Part shown: positions 34,561 to 43,647 of the stretch, piece by piece
Layout: each line of letters starts with the position of its first letter
Numbering within the stretch: position 1 is the first letter of the stretch
Assembly (NCBI GenBank): GCA_964276095.1
Contig: CAXYDR010000003.1
Coordinates: forward strand, 868,001 to 932,000
Length of the DNA: 64,000 bases
Direction of reading: 5' to 3'
Origin: GCA-2733415 sp964276095
Lineage (GTDB): Bacteria; Bacteroidota; Bacteroidia; Flavobacteriales; Flavobacteriaceae
Translations under genes and position numbers: made by a program
The notes under the pieces: model-generated
The model's input: the letters and a program-made list of their open reading frames with translations, nothing else
What the model was told of the DNA's origin: nothing
The model's database searches: none

Positions 34561-35700
34561 CTATACAAATGTACTAAGCAAATTCAATACTTTATCTATA
34601 TCTGGATGTGTATTATAGGAATGTAAACAAAAACGCAGACGCTCCTCTCCTTCTGAAACTGTAGGTGACAATATTGGACGAACATCAAATCCGTTTTCTT
34701 GTAATAATTTAGCACATTTTTTAACGGTTGAATTACCAGAAACAATACAACACTGTATTGCAGAGTTACTATCTATAAACAATTCATTCAATAAAAGCTC
34801 TGAATACTTTACTTTGAAATATTGAATGTTCTCTTGTAACTTCTGAATGCTCGATTGAGATTTATCCACTCCGCACGAGATGACCAATTCTTTGTAACTC
34901 GTATGAATTGTCGCTAATGAATGTGGTGACAAACCCGTTGTATATACAAACGAACGTGAAAAATTAATGAGATAATCCTTTAATAATTTACTCCCTAAAA
35001 CCGCTGCTCCATGGCAACCCATAGCTTTACCAAAAGTGATAATTCTAGCAAACACCTCTTTCTCCAAACCTAATTGTTGAACCAATCCAAAACCAAAAAC
35101 ACCAACAGCATGCGCTTCATCAACTATTAAATGTACATTATGTTTTTTACATAATTTTTGAAGCGAAGCTAAATCTGGTGAATCACCATCCATTGAAAAA
35201 ACTGATTCTGTAACGATATATACTTCTTCAGTTTCTGAATATCGCTTCAATTTAGTTTCTAAATCAGCTAAATCATTATGCTTAAATGAATATGCCTTAG
35301 CGTTTGACAATTGTATTCCATCGCGAATAGATGCATGTGATAATTCATCGTATAGAATTACATCATTACGTTGTGGAACTGCACTAAAAAAGCCAATATT
35401 GGCGTCATATCCAGAATTGAAAATCAATGCTTCTGAGTGATGAATTTGTTGCAATTGCTCTTCTACAACACTATATAACTCATGATTCCCAGATAATAAT
35501 CTAGAACCAGACGCACCATTTTGCACATAGTTATTGTCTAACAAATATTGATGAGTTGTATTGAATATACTTTTTGAAGCTGCAAATCCTAAATAATCGT
35601 TTGAAGAAAAATCTATCAAGTCACTAGATGAAGATAGTTTTCGAAGACTATTGTTTTCGATTCGACTCTGTAATTTCTGTTGTAGCTTTTTAGGAAACAT
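34561..35700 (-). CDS. bioF: 8-amino-7-oxononanoate synthase
   Basis: 379 residues, PLP alpha-oxoamine synthase. The Schiff-base lysine is K225 in ITFGKAMG, D194 of VDEAHAVG stacks on the cofactor, and NGASGSRLLSGNHE is the substrate loop. It joins pimeloyl-thioester and alanine to make KAPA. First gene of the leftward biotin operon; divergent from the DUF2975 operon with 222 bases between. Confidence 0.94.
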   Translation of the reverse strand: MFPKKLQQKLQSRIENNSLRKLSSSSDLIDFSSNDYLGFAASKSIFNTTHQYLLDNNYVQNGASGSRLLSGNHELYSVVEEQLQQIHHSEALIFNSGYDANIGFFSAVPQRNDVILYDELSHASIRDGIQLSNAKAYSFKHNDLADLETKLKRYSETEEVYIVTESVFSMDGDSPDLASLQKLCKKHNVHLIVDEAHAVGVFGFGLVQQLGLEKEVFARIITFGKAMGCHGAAVLGSKLLKDYLINFSRSFVYTTGLSPHSLATIHTSYKELVISCGVDKSQSSIQKLQENIQYFKVKYSELLLNELFIDSNSAIQCCIVSGNSTVKKCAKLLQENGFDVRPILSPTVSEGEERLRFCLHSYNTHPDIDKVLNLLSTFV

Positions 35701-35772
35701 TTTTCAAAGATACTTTTTTATAGAATAAAGACTGCTCCGCTAACTAAATAAAGAAGTTTCAAATTATAAATT

Positions 35773-35898
35773 CGAAAAACCATTGTCTTACTAACTACCG
35801 AAAAACAATGATTTATAAAATTAATTATCTTTTTTTTAATGTTTTATTATTGTTTTTCGATAATTATAATATACTTTTGTTATTGTTAAACGATAATA
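35773..35898 (+). repeat. Four copies of an operator-like repeat upstream of the DUF2975 operon
   Basis: Copies, in the order found: CGAAAAACCATTG (35773-35785) and CGAAAAACAAT (35799-35809) in reverse orientation, then TTATTGTTTTTCGATAAT (35847-35864) and TATTGTTAAACGATAATA (35881-35898) in forward orientation. The shared core is ATTGTTnnnCGATAAT. The third copy overlaps the -33 element and the fourth the start site. Confidence 0.7.
35850..35879 (+). promoter_or_regulatory. Promoter of the DUF2975 operon
   Basis: TTG at 35850-35852, 19 bases, TACTTTTG at 35872-35879. Both consensus elements fit the Bacteroidetes housekeeping promoter. Repeat copies lie on each side. Confidence 0.7.
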
Positions 35899-35922
35899 AA
35901 AAACTAACTCAATTAAAACATC

Positions 35923-36516
35923 ATGACTAAAAATAGACTTTTAAATATAGCCGTTGTTATTTGTAAATTAATCAAATTGATGTATATCGCAGTAATTATA
36001 TTAATTACCGCGACTTTTATCTATATAAAAACTGACAATAATTACTTTGAAGGCAAAAACATAAAATTCGACACTATTAGCGACAACGCTTCATCTATGA
36101 TTCCATTTAACTATACATCTACAAATAAATGGAAGTACAACTCTTCTATAAACGATCATGATATTTACAACATTAGTAATATAACTACATCCTCTTACTG
36201 CATTATATACATAAAATTTATAGCTATGCTTATACTTTTACACCTATGTACAAAGGAGTTTCAAAATATTATTCAATCTGTAAAAACTTTTAACACATTT
36301 AAACAAAACAATGTTCTCTCTTTTAAACGAATTGGAAAATACCTTTTAATATATTTTGCTATAACAAGTTATTCCGTAATCTATTATAATGAAGGCGGAA
36401 TAAGCTCTCTTAACTTTAGTTTTACAACTCTATTATTAATGCTAACATCATTTATAATGGCAGAAATATTTAAAGAAGGGAACACATTAATGGAAGAAAA
36501 CGATTTAACTATATAA
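35923..36516 (+). CDS. DUF2975-like membrane protein (first copy)
   Basis: 197 residues. Four predicted helices at about 9-33, 92-110, 137-157 and 161-180; a polar extracytoplasmic loop of about 60 residues separates the first two. It ends EEN-DLTI, a tail shared with the next protein (EENDLTV). The DUF2975 arrangement plus a partner XRE regulator two genes on is a recurring pair in Bacteria. Function unknown; presumably an integral membrane sensor. Confidence 0.68.
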   Translation: MTKNRLLNIAVVICKLIKLMYIAVIILITATFIYIKTDNNYFEGKNIKFDTISDNASSMIPFNYTSTNKWKYNSSINDHDIYNISNITTSSYCIIYIKFIAMLILLHLCTKEFQNIIQSVKTFNTFKQNNVLSFKRIGKYLLIYFAITSYSVIYYNEGGISSLNFSFTTLLLMLTSFIMAEIFKEGNTLMEENDLTI

Positions 36517-36536
36517 ATAACTAACACAATATAATT

Positions 36537-37034
36537 ATGAAAAACAATATTCTTTTCAAAACTCTTATTGACATCCTTTTCTTCCTTCAATGTTTTGGAC
36601 TACTCGGAGCCTTAATTATTCTTCCTACCAACATTGGAACTATTAGTCAAGCAAATATTCCATTAGAAACCTGGAGCCTCACCCACTGGTTAATATTTAT
36701 TTTAAGTTCAGTCGGCTATCTTTTATTTCTAATTGGGCTTTATTATTTAAGAAAAATGGCTAGACACCACCTTTCCAACAAGTCGTTTTCAATCAACATC
36801 ATTCAGAATCTAAAAAAAAGTGGGCAGTACTTTATACTATATGGCATAATTACAGTTGGTATTATTTTAATTCAATTCCTAGAAAAACTTCTTAATTCTA
36901 CTATCGAATTCACATATGACATAAACGTTCAGATGTCCGTTCTTAGCTTAATTATTGGCTTGTTTTTCATTCTACAAAGCAACACACTAATGAATGCTAA
37001 ATTATTAAAAGAAGAAAACGATTTAACCGTATAG
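36537..37034 (+). CDS. DUF2975-like membrane protein (second copy)
   Basis: 165 residues. Four predicted helices (about 10-30, 48-70, 97-118, 132-150). It ends LLKEENDLTV, like the first copy, and is 20 bases downstream, so the two are probably ancient duplicates. Just three bases separate it from the XRE regulator gene. Confidence 0.68.
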   Translation: MKNNILFKTLIDILFFLQCFGLLGALIILPTNIGTISQANIPLETWSLTHWLIFILSSVGYLLFLIGLYYLRKMARHHLSNKSFSINIIQNLKKSGQYFILYGIITVGIILIQFLEKLLNSTIEFTYDINVQMSVLSLIIGLFFILQSNTLMNAKLLKEENDLTV

Positions 37035-37037
37035 CTT

Positions 37038-37244
37038 ATGCCAATAGTAATCAACTTAGATGTAATGCTAGCAAAACGTAAAATGCGTAGCAAAGAACTT
37101 GCAGAAATAATTGGCATTACAACAGCTAACCTTTCCATACTAAAATCAGGGAAAGCAAAAGCGGTACGTTTTTCTACCTTGGAAGCTATCTGTAAAGCTT
37201 TAGATTGCCAACCAGCTGATATTTTAGAGTATATAGAGGAATAA
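37038..37244 (+). CDS. Small XRE-family transcriptional regulator
   Basis: 68 residues forming one helix-turn-helix domain: VMLAKRKMRSKELAEIIGIT then TANLSILKSGKAKAVRFSTL. It resembles the YozG-like group that accompanies DUF2975 genes. It probably binds the ATTGTTnnnCGATAAT repeats upstream of the operon and controls its own synthesis. The binding is inference. Confidence 0.82.
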   Translation: MPIVINLDVMLAKRKMRSKELAEIIGITTANLSILKSGKAKAVRFSTLEAICKALDCQPADILEYIEE

Positions 37245-37277
37245 CCCCTCATCCTAACCTTCTCCCCAAGGAGAAGG
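37245..37277. repeat. REP-like GC-rich palindromic element
   Basis: CCTTCTCC, loop CCAA, GGAGAAGG inside a 33-base GC-rich stretch (begins CCCCTCATCCTAA) that stands out from its AT-rich surroundings. I recall similar elements scattered in flavobacterial genomes. Only one copy is in this window. Confidence 0.5.
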
Positions 37278-37304
37278 AATAAATAGTTATTTGTTAATTA
37301 TTCC

Positions 37305-37337
37305 AAAAAGCAACTGATAAAGTCAGTTGCTTTTTTA
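37305..37337 (+). terminator. Terminator of the DUF2975 operon
   Basis: AAAAAGCAACTGA, loop TAAAG, TCAGTTGCTTTTT followed by T's. Confidence 0.85.
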
Positions 37338-37367
37338 TATTTGAAACTCAATAACTAATATAATATT

Positions 37368-37880
37368 ATGAAGATCAAATACATTTCATTATCAATTGCT
37401 TTTATGCTTTTTTCAATTAGCATTATTGCTCAAAGTAAAGTTGGTACCGTTAACGTAAACGAAATACTTACAAACCTCCCAGAATTAACAGCAGTTGAAA
37501 CAGCCGTAGCCGCTTATAATTCAGGATTGGAAAAAACTTTAAGCGAAAAGATTACTATTTACAAAACAAAGCTAGAAGTATACAAAAAAAATGCAGAGAC
37601 ATATAATGATGTCATGAAAAAAACCATGGGTGAAGAGTTATATGGTTTGGAAAATGATATTAAAAAATTTCAACAAAATGGAAGTCAACTAACTCAAATA
37701 AAACAAGACGACTTATTACGTCCGTTATACAAAAAAATAAGTGAGATGATTGCTGTTGTTGCCAAAGAGCAAAAATACACTCAAATATTAACTGTTGATG
37801 GAAATGAATTTGCTTATGCAGATGAAAATTTTGACATCACAACTACTATAAAAACAAGACTTGGTATCCCTGCTAAATAA
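37368..37880 (+). CDS. OmpH/Skp-like periplasmic chaperone
   Basis: 170 residues with a signal peptide ending IIAQ. VGTVNVNEILTNLPEL is the usual start of the mature OmpH family, followed by long helical arms (about 45-125). It should shield unfolded outer-membrane proteins in the periplasm. It lacks bamA next to it, unlike most Skp genes, and is a lone gene with strong terminators before and after. Confidence 0.72.
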   Translation: MKIKYISLSIAFMLFSISIIAQSKVGTVNVNEILTNLPELTAVETAVAAYNSGLEKTLSEKITIYKTKLEVYKKNAETYNDVMKKTMGEELYGLENDIKKFQQNGSQLTQIKQDDLLRPLYKKISEMIAVVAKEQKYTQILTVDGNEFAYADENFDITTTIKTRLGIPAK

Positions 37881-37894
37881 AGTATGGGCTAAAT

Positions 37895-37938
37895 AAAACA
37901 AAAAAGTCAAGTATAACTACTTGACTTTTTTGTTTTAC
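37895..37938 (+). terminator. Terminator of the OmpH-like gene
   Basis: A 19-bp inverted repeat (AAAACAAAAAAGTCAAGTA, loop TAAC, complement) with T's, 14 bases past the stop codon. Confidence 0.85.
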
Positions 37939-38000
37939 AGATATTCTATTACGATCCATCATTAGAATACATACTATTCTAGCCATATTATACATAAACG

Positions 38001-38036
38001 AAAAAAGCACCAAGTTAAACTTGGTGCTTTTTTTAT
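38001..38036 (-). terminator. Terminator of atpDC
   Basis: AAAAAAGCACCAAG, loop TTAAA, CTTGGTGCTTTTTT; works on either strand and lies about 17 bases past the atpC stop. Confidence 0.85.
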
Positions 38037-38052
38037 TGTTATAAAGAATGTA

Positions 38053-38331
38053 TTAGTCTGCTAATACAATTACTTTATTATCTTTCATTTCAAGTGTTCC
38101 GCTATTGATTGCTAAAAGCGTTTCATTATTAGCTCCTTTTGAGAACTTATTTGCAACTGCTTTATCTAACTGAACTGTTCCGTAGATTTTCACATTCCCT
38201 TTTCCTAAAATAGAAACTATAGGCGCGTGATTGTCTAACATTTGAAACTCACCATTTACTCCTGGTACAGCAATAGAAGTTACTTCTCCACTATACAATA
38301 TTGCTTCTGGTGTTACAATTTCTAAAAACAT
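38053..38331 (-). CDS. atpC: ATP synthase F1 subunit epsilon
   Basis: 92 residues. MFLEIVTPEAILYSGEVTSIAVPG and GEFQMLDNHAPIVSIL are the beta-sandwich of epsilon. The C-terminal helical hairpin found in E. coli epsilon is largely absent, as in other Bacteroidetes. The start at 38331 is preferred over the GTG/ATG-like codon seven residues upstream. It follows atpD by 106 bases of hairpin-rich sequence. Confidence 0.9.
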   Translation of the reverse strand: MFLEIVTPEAILYSGEVTSIAVPGVNGEFQMLDNHAPIVSILGKGNVKIYGTVQLDKAVANKFSKGANNETLLAINSGTLEMKDNKVIVLAD

Positions 38332-38350
38332 AGTTAAATTTGTTTTAACC

Positions 38351-38423
38351 ACTCCCTTTTACAAGGGAGTCTTTATAATATTAGTTTTAAACTCAAAAAG
38401 AGATACCAAATTAAATTTGGTAT
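38351..38423 (-). promoter_or_regulatory. Two intercistronic hairpins between atpD and atpC
   Basis: On the minus strand: ATACCAAAT, loop, ATTTGGTAT (38403-38423) followed by CTCTTTTTG, a weak terminator-like element, then ACTCCCTT, loop GTAA, AAGGGAGT (38351-38370), 20 bases before the atpC start. They probably adjust subunit stoichiometry by partial termination or RNA processing. Confidence 0.5.
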
Positions 38424-38437
38424 AGCCTCGGCTTATT

Positions 38438-39946
38438 CTAAGCCTCTGCTAACATTTTTTCTCCAGCTTCAATAGCTTCTTCGATTGTTCCTTTAAGGTT
38501 AAACGCAGATTCTGGTAAATGATCTAATTCACCATCCATAATCATTGTAAATCCTTTAATAGTATCTTTAATATCTACTAAACAACCTTTCAATCCTGTA
38601 AACTGTTCTGCTACGTGGAATGGTTGAGATAAGAAACGTTGTACTCTACGTGCACGTCCTACCGCTAGTTTATCTTCTTCAGATAATTCTTCCATACCTA
38701 AAATTGCGATAATATCTTGCAATTCTTTGTAACGCTGTAATAATTCTTTTACTCTCTGAGCAGTATCATAGTGTTCGTTTCCTAAGATATCAGCTGTTAA
38801 AATTCTAGAAGTAGAATCTAACGGATCAACCGCTGGATAAATACCTAATTCTGCAATTTTACGAGATAATACTGTTGTTGCATCTAAATGCGCAAACGTT
38901 GTTGCTGGTGCTGGATCTGTTAAATCATCCGCAGGTACGTAAACCGCTTGTACAGATGTAATAGAACCTCTTTTTGTAGATGTAATACGTTCCTGCATAG
39001 CTCCCATTTCAGTTGCTAATGTTGGTTGGTATCCTACGGCAGATGGCATACGACCTAATAAGGCTGATACCTCAGAACCTGCTTGTGTAAAACGGAAGAT
39101 ATTATCAACGAAGAAAAGTACATCTTTCCCTTGTCCATCTCCTGCTCCATCACGGAAGTATTCAGCAATTGTTAAACCAGATAAGGCAACACGTGCACGT
39201 GCTCCAGGTGGCTCATTCATTTGTCCGAATACAAAAGTAGCCTTAGAATCTTTCATTACATTCTTGTCTACTTTTTGAAGATCCCATCCTCCTTCTTCCA
39301 TTGAGTGCATAAAGTCATCACCATACTTGATAATTCCTGACTCTAACATCTCTCTTAAAAGGTCATTTCCTTCACGTGTTCTTTCTCCTACTCCTGCGAA
39401 TACTGAAAGTCCACCGTGACCTTTTGCTATATTGTTAATCAACTCTTGAATCAAAACTGTTTTACCTACTCCGGCTCCACCAAATAATCCAATTTTACCT
39501 CCTTTTGCATAAGGCTCAATTAAATCAATTACTTTAATACCTGTAAATAAAACTTCTGTAGAAGTTGATAAATCTTCAAATTTAGGTGCTTGTCTGTGTA
39601 TTGGTAAACCAGCATCTCCTGTTTTAGGTAACTCTCCTAAACCATCAATAGCATCACCAATTACATTAAACAAACGACCGTAAACATCATCTCCGATTGG
39701 CATCATAATAGGGTTCCCTGTTGCTACTGCAGCAGTTCCTCTACTTAAACCATCAGTTGAATCCATTGAGATAGTACGTACTGTATTTTCTCCAACGTGT
39801 GACTGAACTTCAAGAATTAACTTGTTTCCGTTATTATTAACTTCTAATGAATCGTAAATTTTTGGAAGTGCTCCATCTTGGCTGTTAAACTCTACGTCTA
39901 CAACTGGCCCGATAATCTGTGATACTTTTCCTGTAAGTGTTGACAT
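38438..39946 (-). CDS. atpD: ATP synthase F1 subunit beta
   Basis: 502 residues. Walker A is GLFGGAGVGKTVL, the catalytic Glu is in GVGERTREGNDL, and Walker B is DVLFFVDNIFRF. The ALSGLTIAEYFRD loop is the family signature. It is the catalytic subunit of F1F0 ATP synthase. In Bacteroidetes atpDC is commonly apart from the atpBEFHAG cluster, and no other atp gene is in the window. Confidence 0.96.
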   Translation of the reverse strand: MSTLTGKVSQIIGPVVDVEFNSQDGALPKIYDSLEVNNNGNKLILEVQSHVGENTVRTISMDSTDGLSRGTAAVATGNPIMMPIGDDVYGRLFNVIGDAIDGLGELPKTGDAGLPIHRQAPKFEDLSTSTEVLFTGIKVIDLIEPYAKGGKIGLFGGAGVGKTVLIQELINNIAKGHGGLSVFAGVGERTREGNDLLREMLESGIIKYGDDFMHSMEEGGWDLQKVDKNVMKDSKATFVFGQMNEPPGARARVALSGLTIAEYFRDGAGDGQGKDVLFFVDNIFRFTQAGSEVSALLGRMPSAVGYQPTLATEMGAMQERITSTKRGSITSVQAVYVPADDLTDPAPATTFAHLDATTVLSRKIAELGIYPAVDPLDSTSRILTADILGNEHYDTAQRVKELLQRYKELQDIIAILGMEELSEEDKLAVGRARRVQRFLSQPFHVAEQFTGLKGCLVDIKDTIKGFTMIMDGELDHLPESAFNLKGTIEEAIEAGEKMLAEA

Positions 39947-40007
39947 TCTTAACTATTTAATGTTTAGAAAATTATTAACGATTGAGTTTACCTCATTTTT
40001 CGCGGTG

Positions 40008-40015
40008 CAAAGATA
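40008..40015 (-). promoter_or_regulatory. -7 promoter element of atpDC
   Basis: Minus-strand TATCTTTG matches TAnnTTTG. It lies about 62 bases before the atpD start. No -33 TTG is evident. Confidence 0.45.
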
Positions 40016-40119
40016 TTCTTTTTAAATTAATTATTTGCAGTTTTTTCGCTGATTTTTAACCTTCGGTTTAGGCATTATAAAAAAACACTTGTTTATTTAT
40101 ATATATTTATACATAAAAC

Positions 40120-40152
40120 CAAAAAGCACCTTGATTACTCAAGATGCTTTTT
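40120..40152 (-). terminator. Terminator of glmS
   Basis: AAAAAGCACCTTGA, loop TTAC, TCAAGATGCTTTTT (one mismatch) 24 bases past the glmS stop, with T's on the minus strand. Confidence 0.75.
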
Positions 40153-40175
40153 ATATTATAATTTATTATTAAAAA

Positions 40176-42029
40176 TTACTCTACAGTAACTGATTTTGCT
40201 AAATTTCTAGGCTGATCAACATTACATTCTCTCATAACCGCAATATGGTATGATAATAATTGCAATGGTATTGTAGTTAATAACGGGCTTAATAACTCTA
40301 ACGTTTCTGGAACTTCAATTACATAATCTGCAATTTCACGAACACTAACATCTCCTTTATTTACAACAGCAATAATTTTTCCTTTACGAGATTTGATCTC
40401 TTGAATATTGCTAACTACTTTTTCGTAATGTCCTTTTTTTGTTGCAATAACCACAACTGGCATTTGCTCATCAATCAAAGCAATTGGTCCGTGCTTCATT
40501 TCAGCAGCCGGATACCCTTCTGCATGTATGTATGATATTTCCTTTAATTTCAATGCTCCTTCTAAAGCTACAGGGAAATTAAAACCTCTTCCTAAATATA
40601 AGAAGTTAGGCATATCCTTATAAACCTTAGCAATTTCTTTAATATGACTATCCGAAGTCAAACACTCTTTTACTTTCTCTGGGATTAATTCCAGTTCCTG
40701 TAAATGCATGTGATAATCAGAATTTGAAATAGCTCCTTTTGCCTTAGCTAATTTCAATGCTATTAATGTCAATACAGTAATTTGAGTAGTAAATGCCTTT
40801 GTAGATGCAACTCCAATTTCTGGACCTGCATGCGTATATGCACCAGCATCTGATTCCCTTGCAATAGTAGAACCAACAACATTACATACACCAAAAACAA
40901 ATGCTCCTCTTGATTTTGCCAATTGAATAGCAGCGCGAGTATCAGCAGTTTCTCCTGATTGAGAAATTGCTATTACTACATCTTTTTCTGTTATAATCGG
41001 GTTTCTATATCTAAATTCAGAAGCGTATTCAACCTCTACAGGAATTCTGGATAAATCTTCAAAAACATATTCTGCAACTAAACCTGCATGCCATGAAGTA
41101 CCACAAGCTACAATTATGATTCTATCAGCGTTTAAAAAACGCTCCATATTATCATCAATCCCAGCCATACGGATAATACCCTCATTCACCAACATTCTAC
41201 CTCTATAGGTATCTGTTATAGCGTTAGGTTGCTCATGAATTTCTTTTAACATAAAATGATCATAACCATCCTTTTCAATTTGCTCCAGGTTTAATTGAAG
41301 TTCTTGAATATATGGAACAACTATAGAGTCATCTGATATTTTACGTATTTTAATTTTTTTCCCTTTTCTAATAACAGCAATTTCTTCATCTTCTAAATAA
41401 ATAGCATTATTAGTATACTCAATAAAAGGAGAAGCATCAGAAGCGATAAAAAACTCTTTATCATCTTCACCAACACCAATTGCTAATGGACTTCCCATTC
41501 TTGCAGCAACTATTTCATCTGGTCTGTTTTTATCAAAAACAGCAATTGCATATGCACCAACAACTTGTGTTAACGCTATACGAACAGCTTTTCCTAATTT
41601 AACACCTTCGTTCTTTTTAACGTCTTCGATTAAGTTAATTAAAACCTCCGTATCCGTATCAGAAGCAAATGTGTATCCTCTTTTTATTAATTCTTTCTTA
41701 AGTGGATCATAATTTTCAATAATACCATTATGGATTATTACTAAATCTCCAGAGTTTGAAATATGCGGATGTGAATTTACATCATTAGGCTCACCATGTG
41801 TTGCCCATCGTGTATGACCAATTCCTAAGGTTCCATTTAAAGAAATTTCATCCTTTGCTCTAGCTTCTAAATCAGCAACCTTACCTTTTGTTTTAGAAAG
41901 TTTAATATTACCATTATCTAACAGCGCTATCCCAGAACTATCATATCCACGATACTCTAATCTCTTTAGTCCTTTAATAACGATTGGATAAGCCTCTCTA
42001 AAACCAACATAACCTACTATTCCACACAT
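40176..42029 (-). CDS. glmS: Glutamine--fructose-6-phosphate aminotransferase
   Basis: 617 residues. The N-terminal glutaminase starts MCGIVGYVG, with Cys2 as nucleophile after Met removal. Two SIS domains follow (about 290-610) with ACGTSWHAG and the C-terminal LAKSVTVE end. It makes glucosamine-6-phosphate for peptidoglycan and lipopolysaccharide. Last gene of a leftward operon after the DUF4270 lipoprotein (6-base gap) and the glycogen-synthase-like gene. Confidence 0.96.
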   Translation of the reverse strand: MCGIVGYVGFREAYPIVIKGLKRLEYRGYDSSGIALLDNGNIKLSKTKGKVADLEARAKDEISLNGTLGIGHTRWATHGEPNDVNSHPHISNSGDLVIIHNGIIENYDPLKKELIKRGYTFASDTDTEVLINLIEDVKKNEGVKLGKAVRIALTQVVGAYAIAVFDKNRPDEIVAARMGSPLAIGVGEDDKEFFIASDASPFIEYTNNAIYLEDEEIAVIRKGKKIKIRKISDDSIVVPYIQELQLNLEQIEKDGYDHFMLKEIHEQPNAITDTYRGRMLVNEGIIRMAGIDDNMERFLNADRIIIVACGTSWHAGLVAEYVFEDLSRIPVEVEYASEFRYRNPIITEKDVVIAISQSGETADTRAAIQLAKSRGAFVFGVCNVVGSTIARESDAGAYTHAGPEIGVASTKAFTTQITVLTLIALKLAKAKGAISNSDYHMHLQELELIPEKVKECLTSDSHIKEIAKVYKDMPNFLYLGRGFNFPVALEGALKLKEISYIHAEGYPAAEMKHGPIALIDEQMPVVVIATKKGHYEKVVSNIQEIKSRKGKIIAVVNKGDVSVREIADYVIEVPETLELLSPLLTTIPLQLLSYHIAVMRECNVDQPRNLAKSVTVE

Positions 42030-42035
42030 ACTTTC

Positions 42036-43628
42036 CTAGTTATTATTTTCTTCAGTGTAATATATTCTTAATTTCAACTTCTTATCTTCATCAATAGCAT
42101 TTTCGTTATGCAATACTGTACCCCTATGTGAAGTAACTGAAGAACTAAATATTGATTCTACATCATCTCCACCTGTAACAACAACTGGTGTTTTTAATTC
42201 CGAAGTTCCTAGACTTAACACATTATTGGTTATTACCAATCCTAGACTTACGTTTGTAGAATCATTTCTAATTAAATCTGTAATATGTTCCGTAATACGA
42301 ATTTTATATCTAACCCCTTCACCATTTGTATCTCTTTCTAAAACTCCTAAATGATTTAATTGTGTGAAATTTGAATCTGTTTCTGATGTTTGATCAAACT
42401 GATAATCTAACAATGTTTTATTATTATCTAAATCATATAAAAACAAACGATTTGGCTCAGAAACTGGATTTGCAGCTGTACCAATCATTACCGATTTGTC
42501 AACATAAAACTCTAAGGTCGCTTCATTTATCAATACATCTCTATTTCTTAAATCATCCAGTTTATCTGCAATTCCATTACCATCATTATCTGTAGCGTCT
42601 ACTCCGCCAAATAAATCTATTTTAGCCATAGAACCTTGCCCTCCTTTAATAACAATATTATTTGCTGGAGTTAGACCTAGAGTACCGTAATTAAACAAGT
42701 TTACTTTCTTGCCAGTTAAAAGAATTTTTATACTTCCAGCTTCTTCAACACCAATAACTGTTATGCCATCCATTGCATATATATTTTTCCCGTAATAAAC
42801 AGCTATTTCTGCTTTTGAAAAATCTAAGCCAGACATTACTGCATCACCAGCAACAATACCTTGAGATACCTCAAAATATAATCCTCTAAAAAAATTTTTA
42901 AAATTACTTGCTGAAGATAATGCCGTTGCATTTGTAGATTCAACCAACCAGTTAAACCCAGATACATCAATATCATCTCGCCAAAACCTTGGTGACAACT
43001 TTGACTCTACCCCATCAACAGTTTCTGTAACCTCTTTCGGAAGAGGCATGAAATCAGGGACTTCAAACAAAAGGTTTGCAGGATTTGCTATTTGCATTGT
43101 AGTAAAAGCATTATTTTCTGAATAATATTTTTGAGAATCTCCTGTACCATCAAAATCATTTAAAAAATAATCAGAGCGATACATTTTTAAGTTAATCCCT
43201 TTATTTAATTCTAAATTTTCTTCTCCCTGTACATACACAGAATCTAACACATAGGTATTTCCTATCACATCATCGGTTCCAGTTAATGTACTAAAATAAG
43301 GAATAGAGAGCACTACTCTTGACACTACATCATCAGAAGCAAAAACTTTACCATACTCACTTAAAGCCACTTCTGTAATTACGTTTGCAGTTGTTGTTCC
43401 AAAAACCGGGTCGTCATAATACCCTAATAAATTATAAGATAAATTATCCGTTTGAACTGGAGTTGCGCTGTAATTAACAGCCTCAGTACTTACACTAATA
43501 ATCTCTGCTTTTTGATCAAAATGAGTTTCATTCACCAATCCTTCACCAATAGTATTATAGTCTTTATCACATGATATAAACAATAACCCTATAATCAATA
43601 AAGCTAATAATTGCTTTGTACTCTTCAT
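42036..43628 (-). CDS. DUF4270 family lipoprotein
   Basis: 530 residues with a lipoprotein signal (LLFISC). NTIGEGLVNETHF and LLGYYDDPVFGTTTANVITE are DUF4270 hallmarks; the rest is beta-rich. It is a Bacteroidetes surface or periplasmic lipoprotein of unknown function. It lies between the glycogen-synthase-like gene and glmS, an arrangement I recall from other flavobacteria. Confidence 0.82.
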   Translation of the reverse strand: MKSTKQLLALLIIGLLFISCDKDYNTIGEGLVNETHFDQKAEIISVSTEAVNYSATPVQTDNLSYNLLGYYDDPVFGTTTANVITEVALSEYGKVFASDDVVSRVVLSIPYFSTLTGTDDVIGNTYVLDSVYVQGEENLELNKGINLKMYRSDYFLNDFDGTGDSQKYYSENNAFTTMQIANPANLLFEVPDFMPLPKEVTETVDGVESKLSPRFWRDDIDVSGFNWLVESTNATALSSASNFKNFFRGLYFEVSQGIVAGDAVMSGLDFSKAEIAVYYGKNIYAMDGITVIGVEEAGSIKILLTGKKVNLFNYGTLGLTPANNIVIKGGQGSMAKIDLFGGVDATDNDGNGIADKLDDLRNRDVLINEATLEFYVDKSVMIGTAANPVSEPNRLFLYDLDNNKTLLDYQFDQTSETDSNFTQLNHLGVLERDTNGEGVRYKIRITEHITDLIRNDSTNVSLGLVITNNVLSLGTSELKTPVVVTGGDDVESIFSSSVTSHRGTVLHNENAIDEDKKLKLRIYYTEENNN

Positions 43629-43647
43629 AATAATCTTGATTTCTTAA

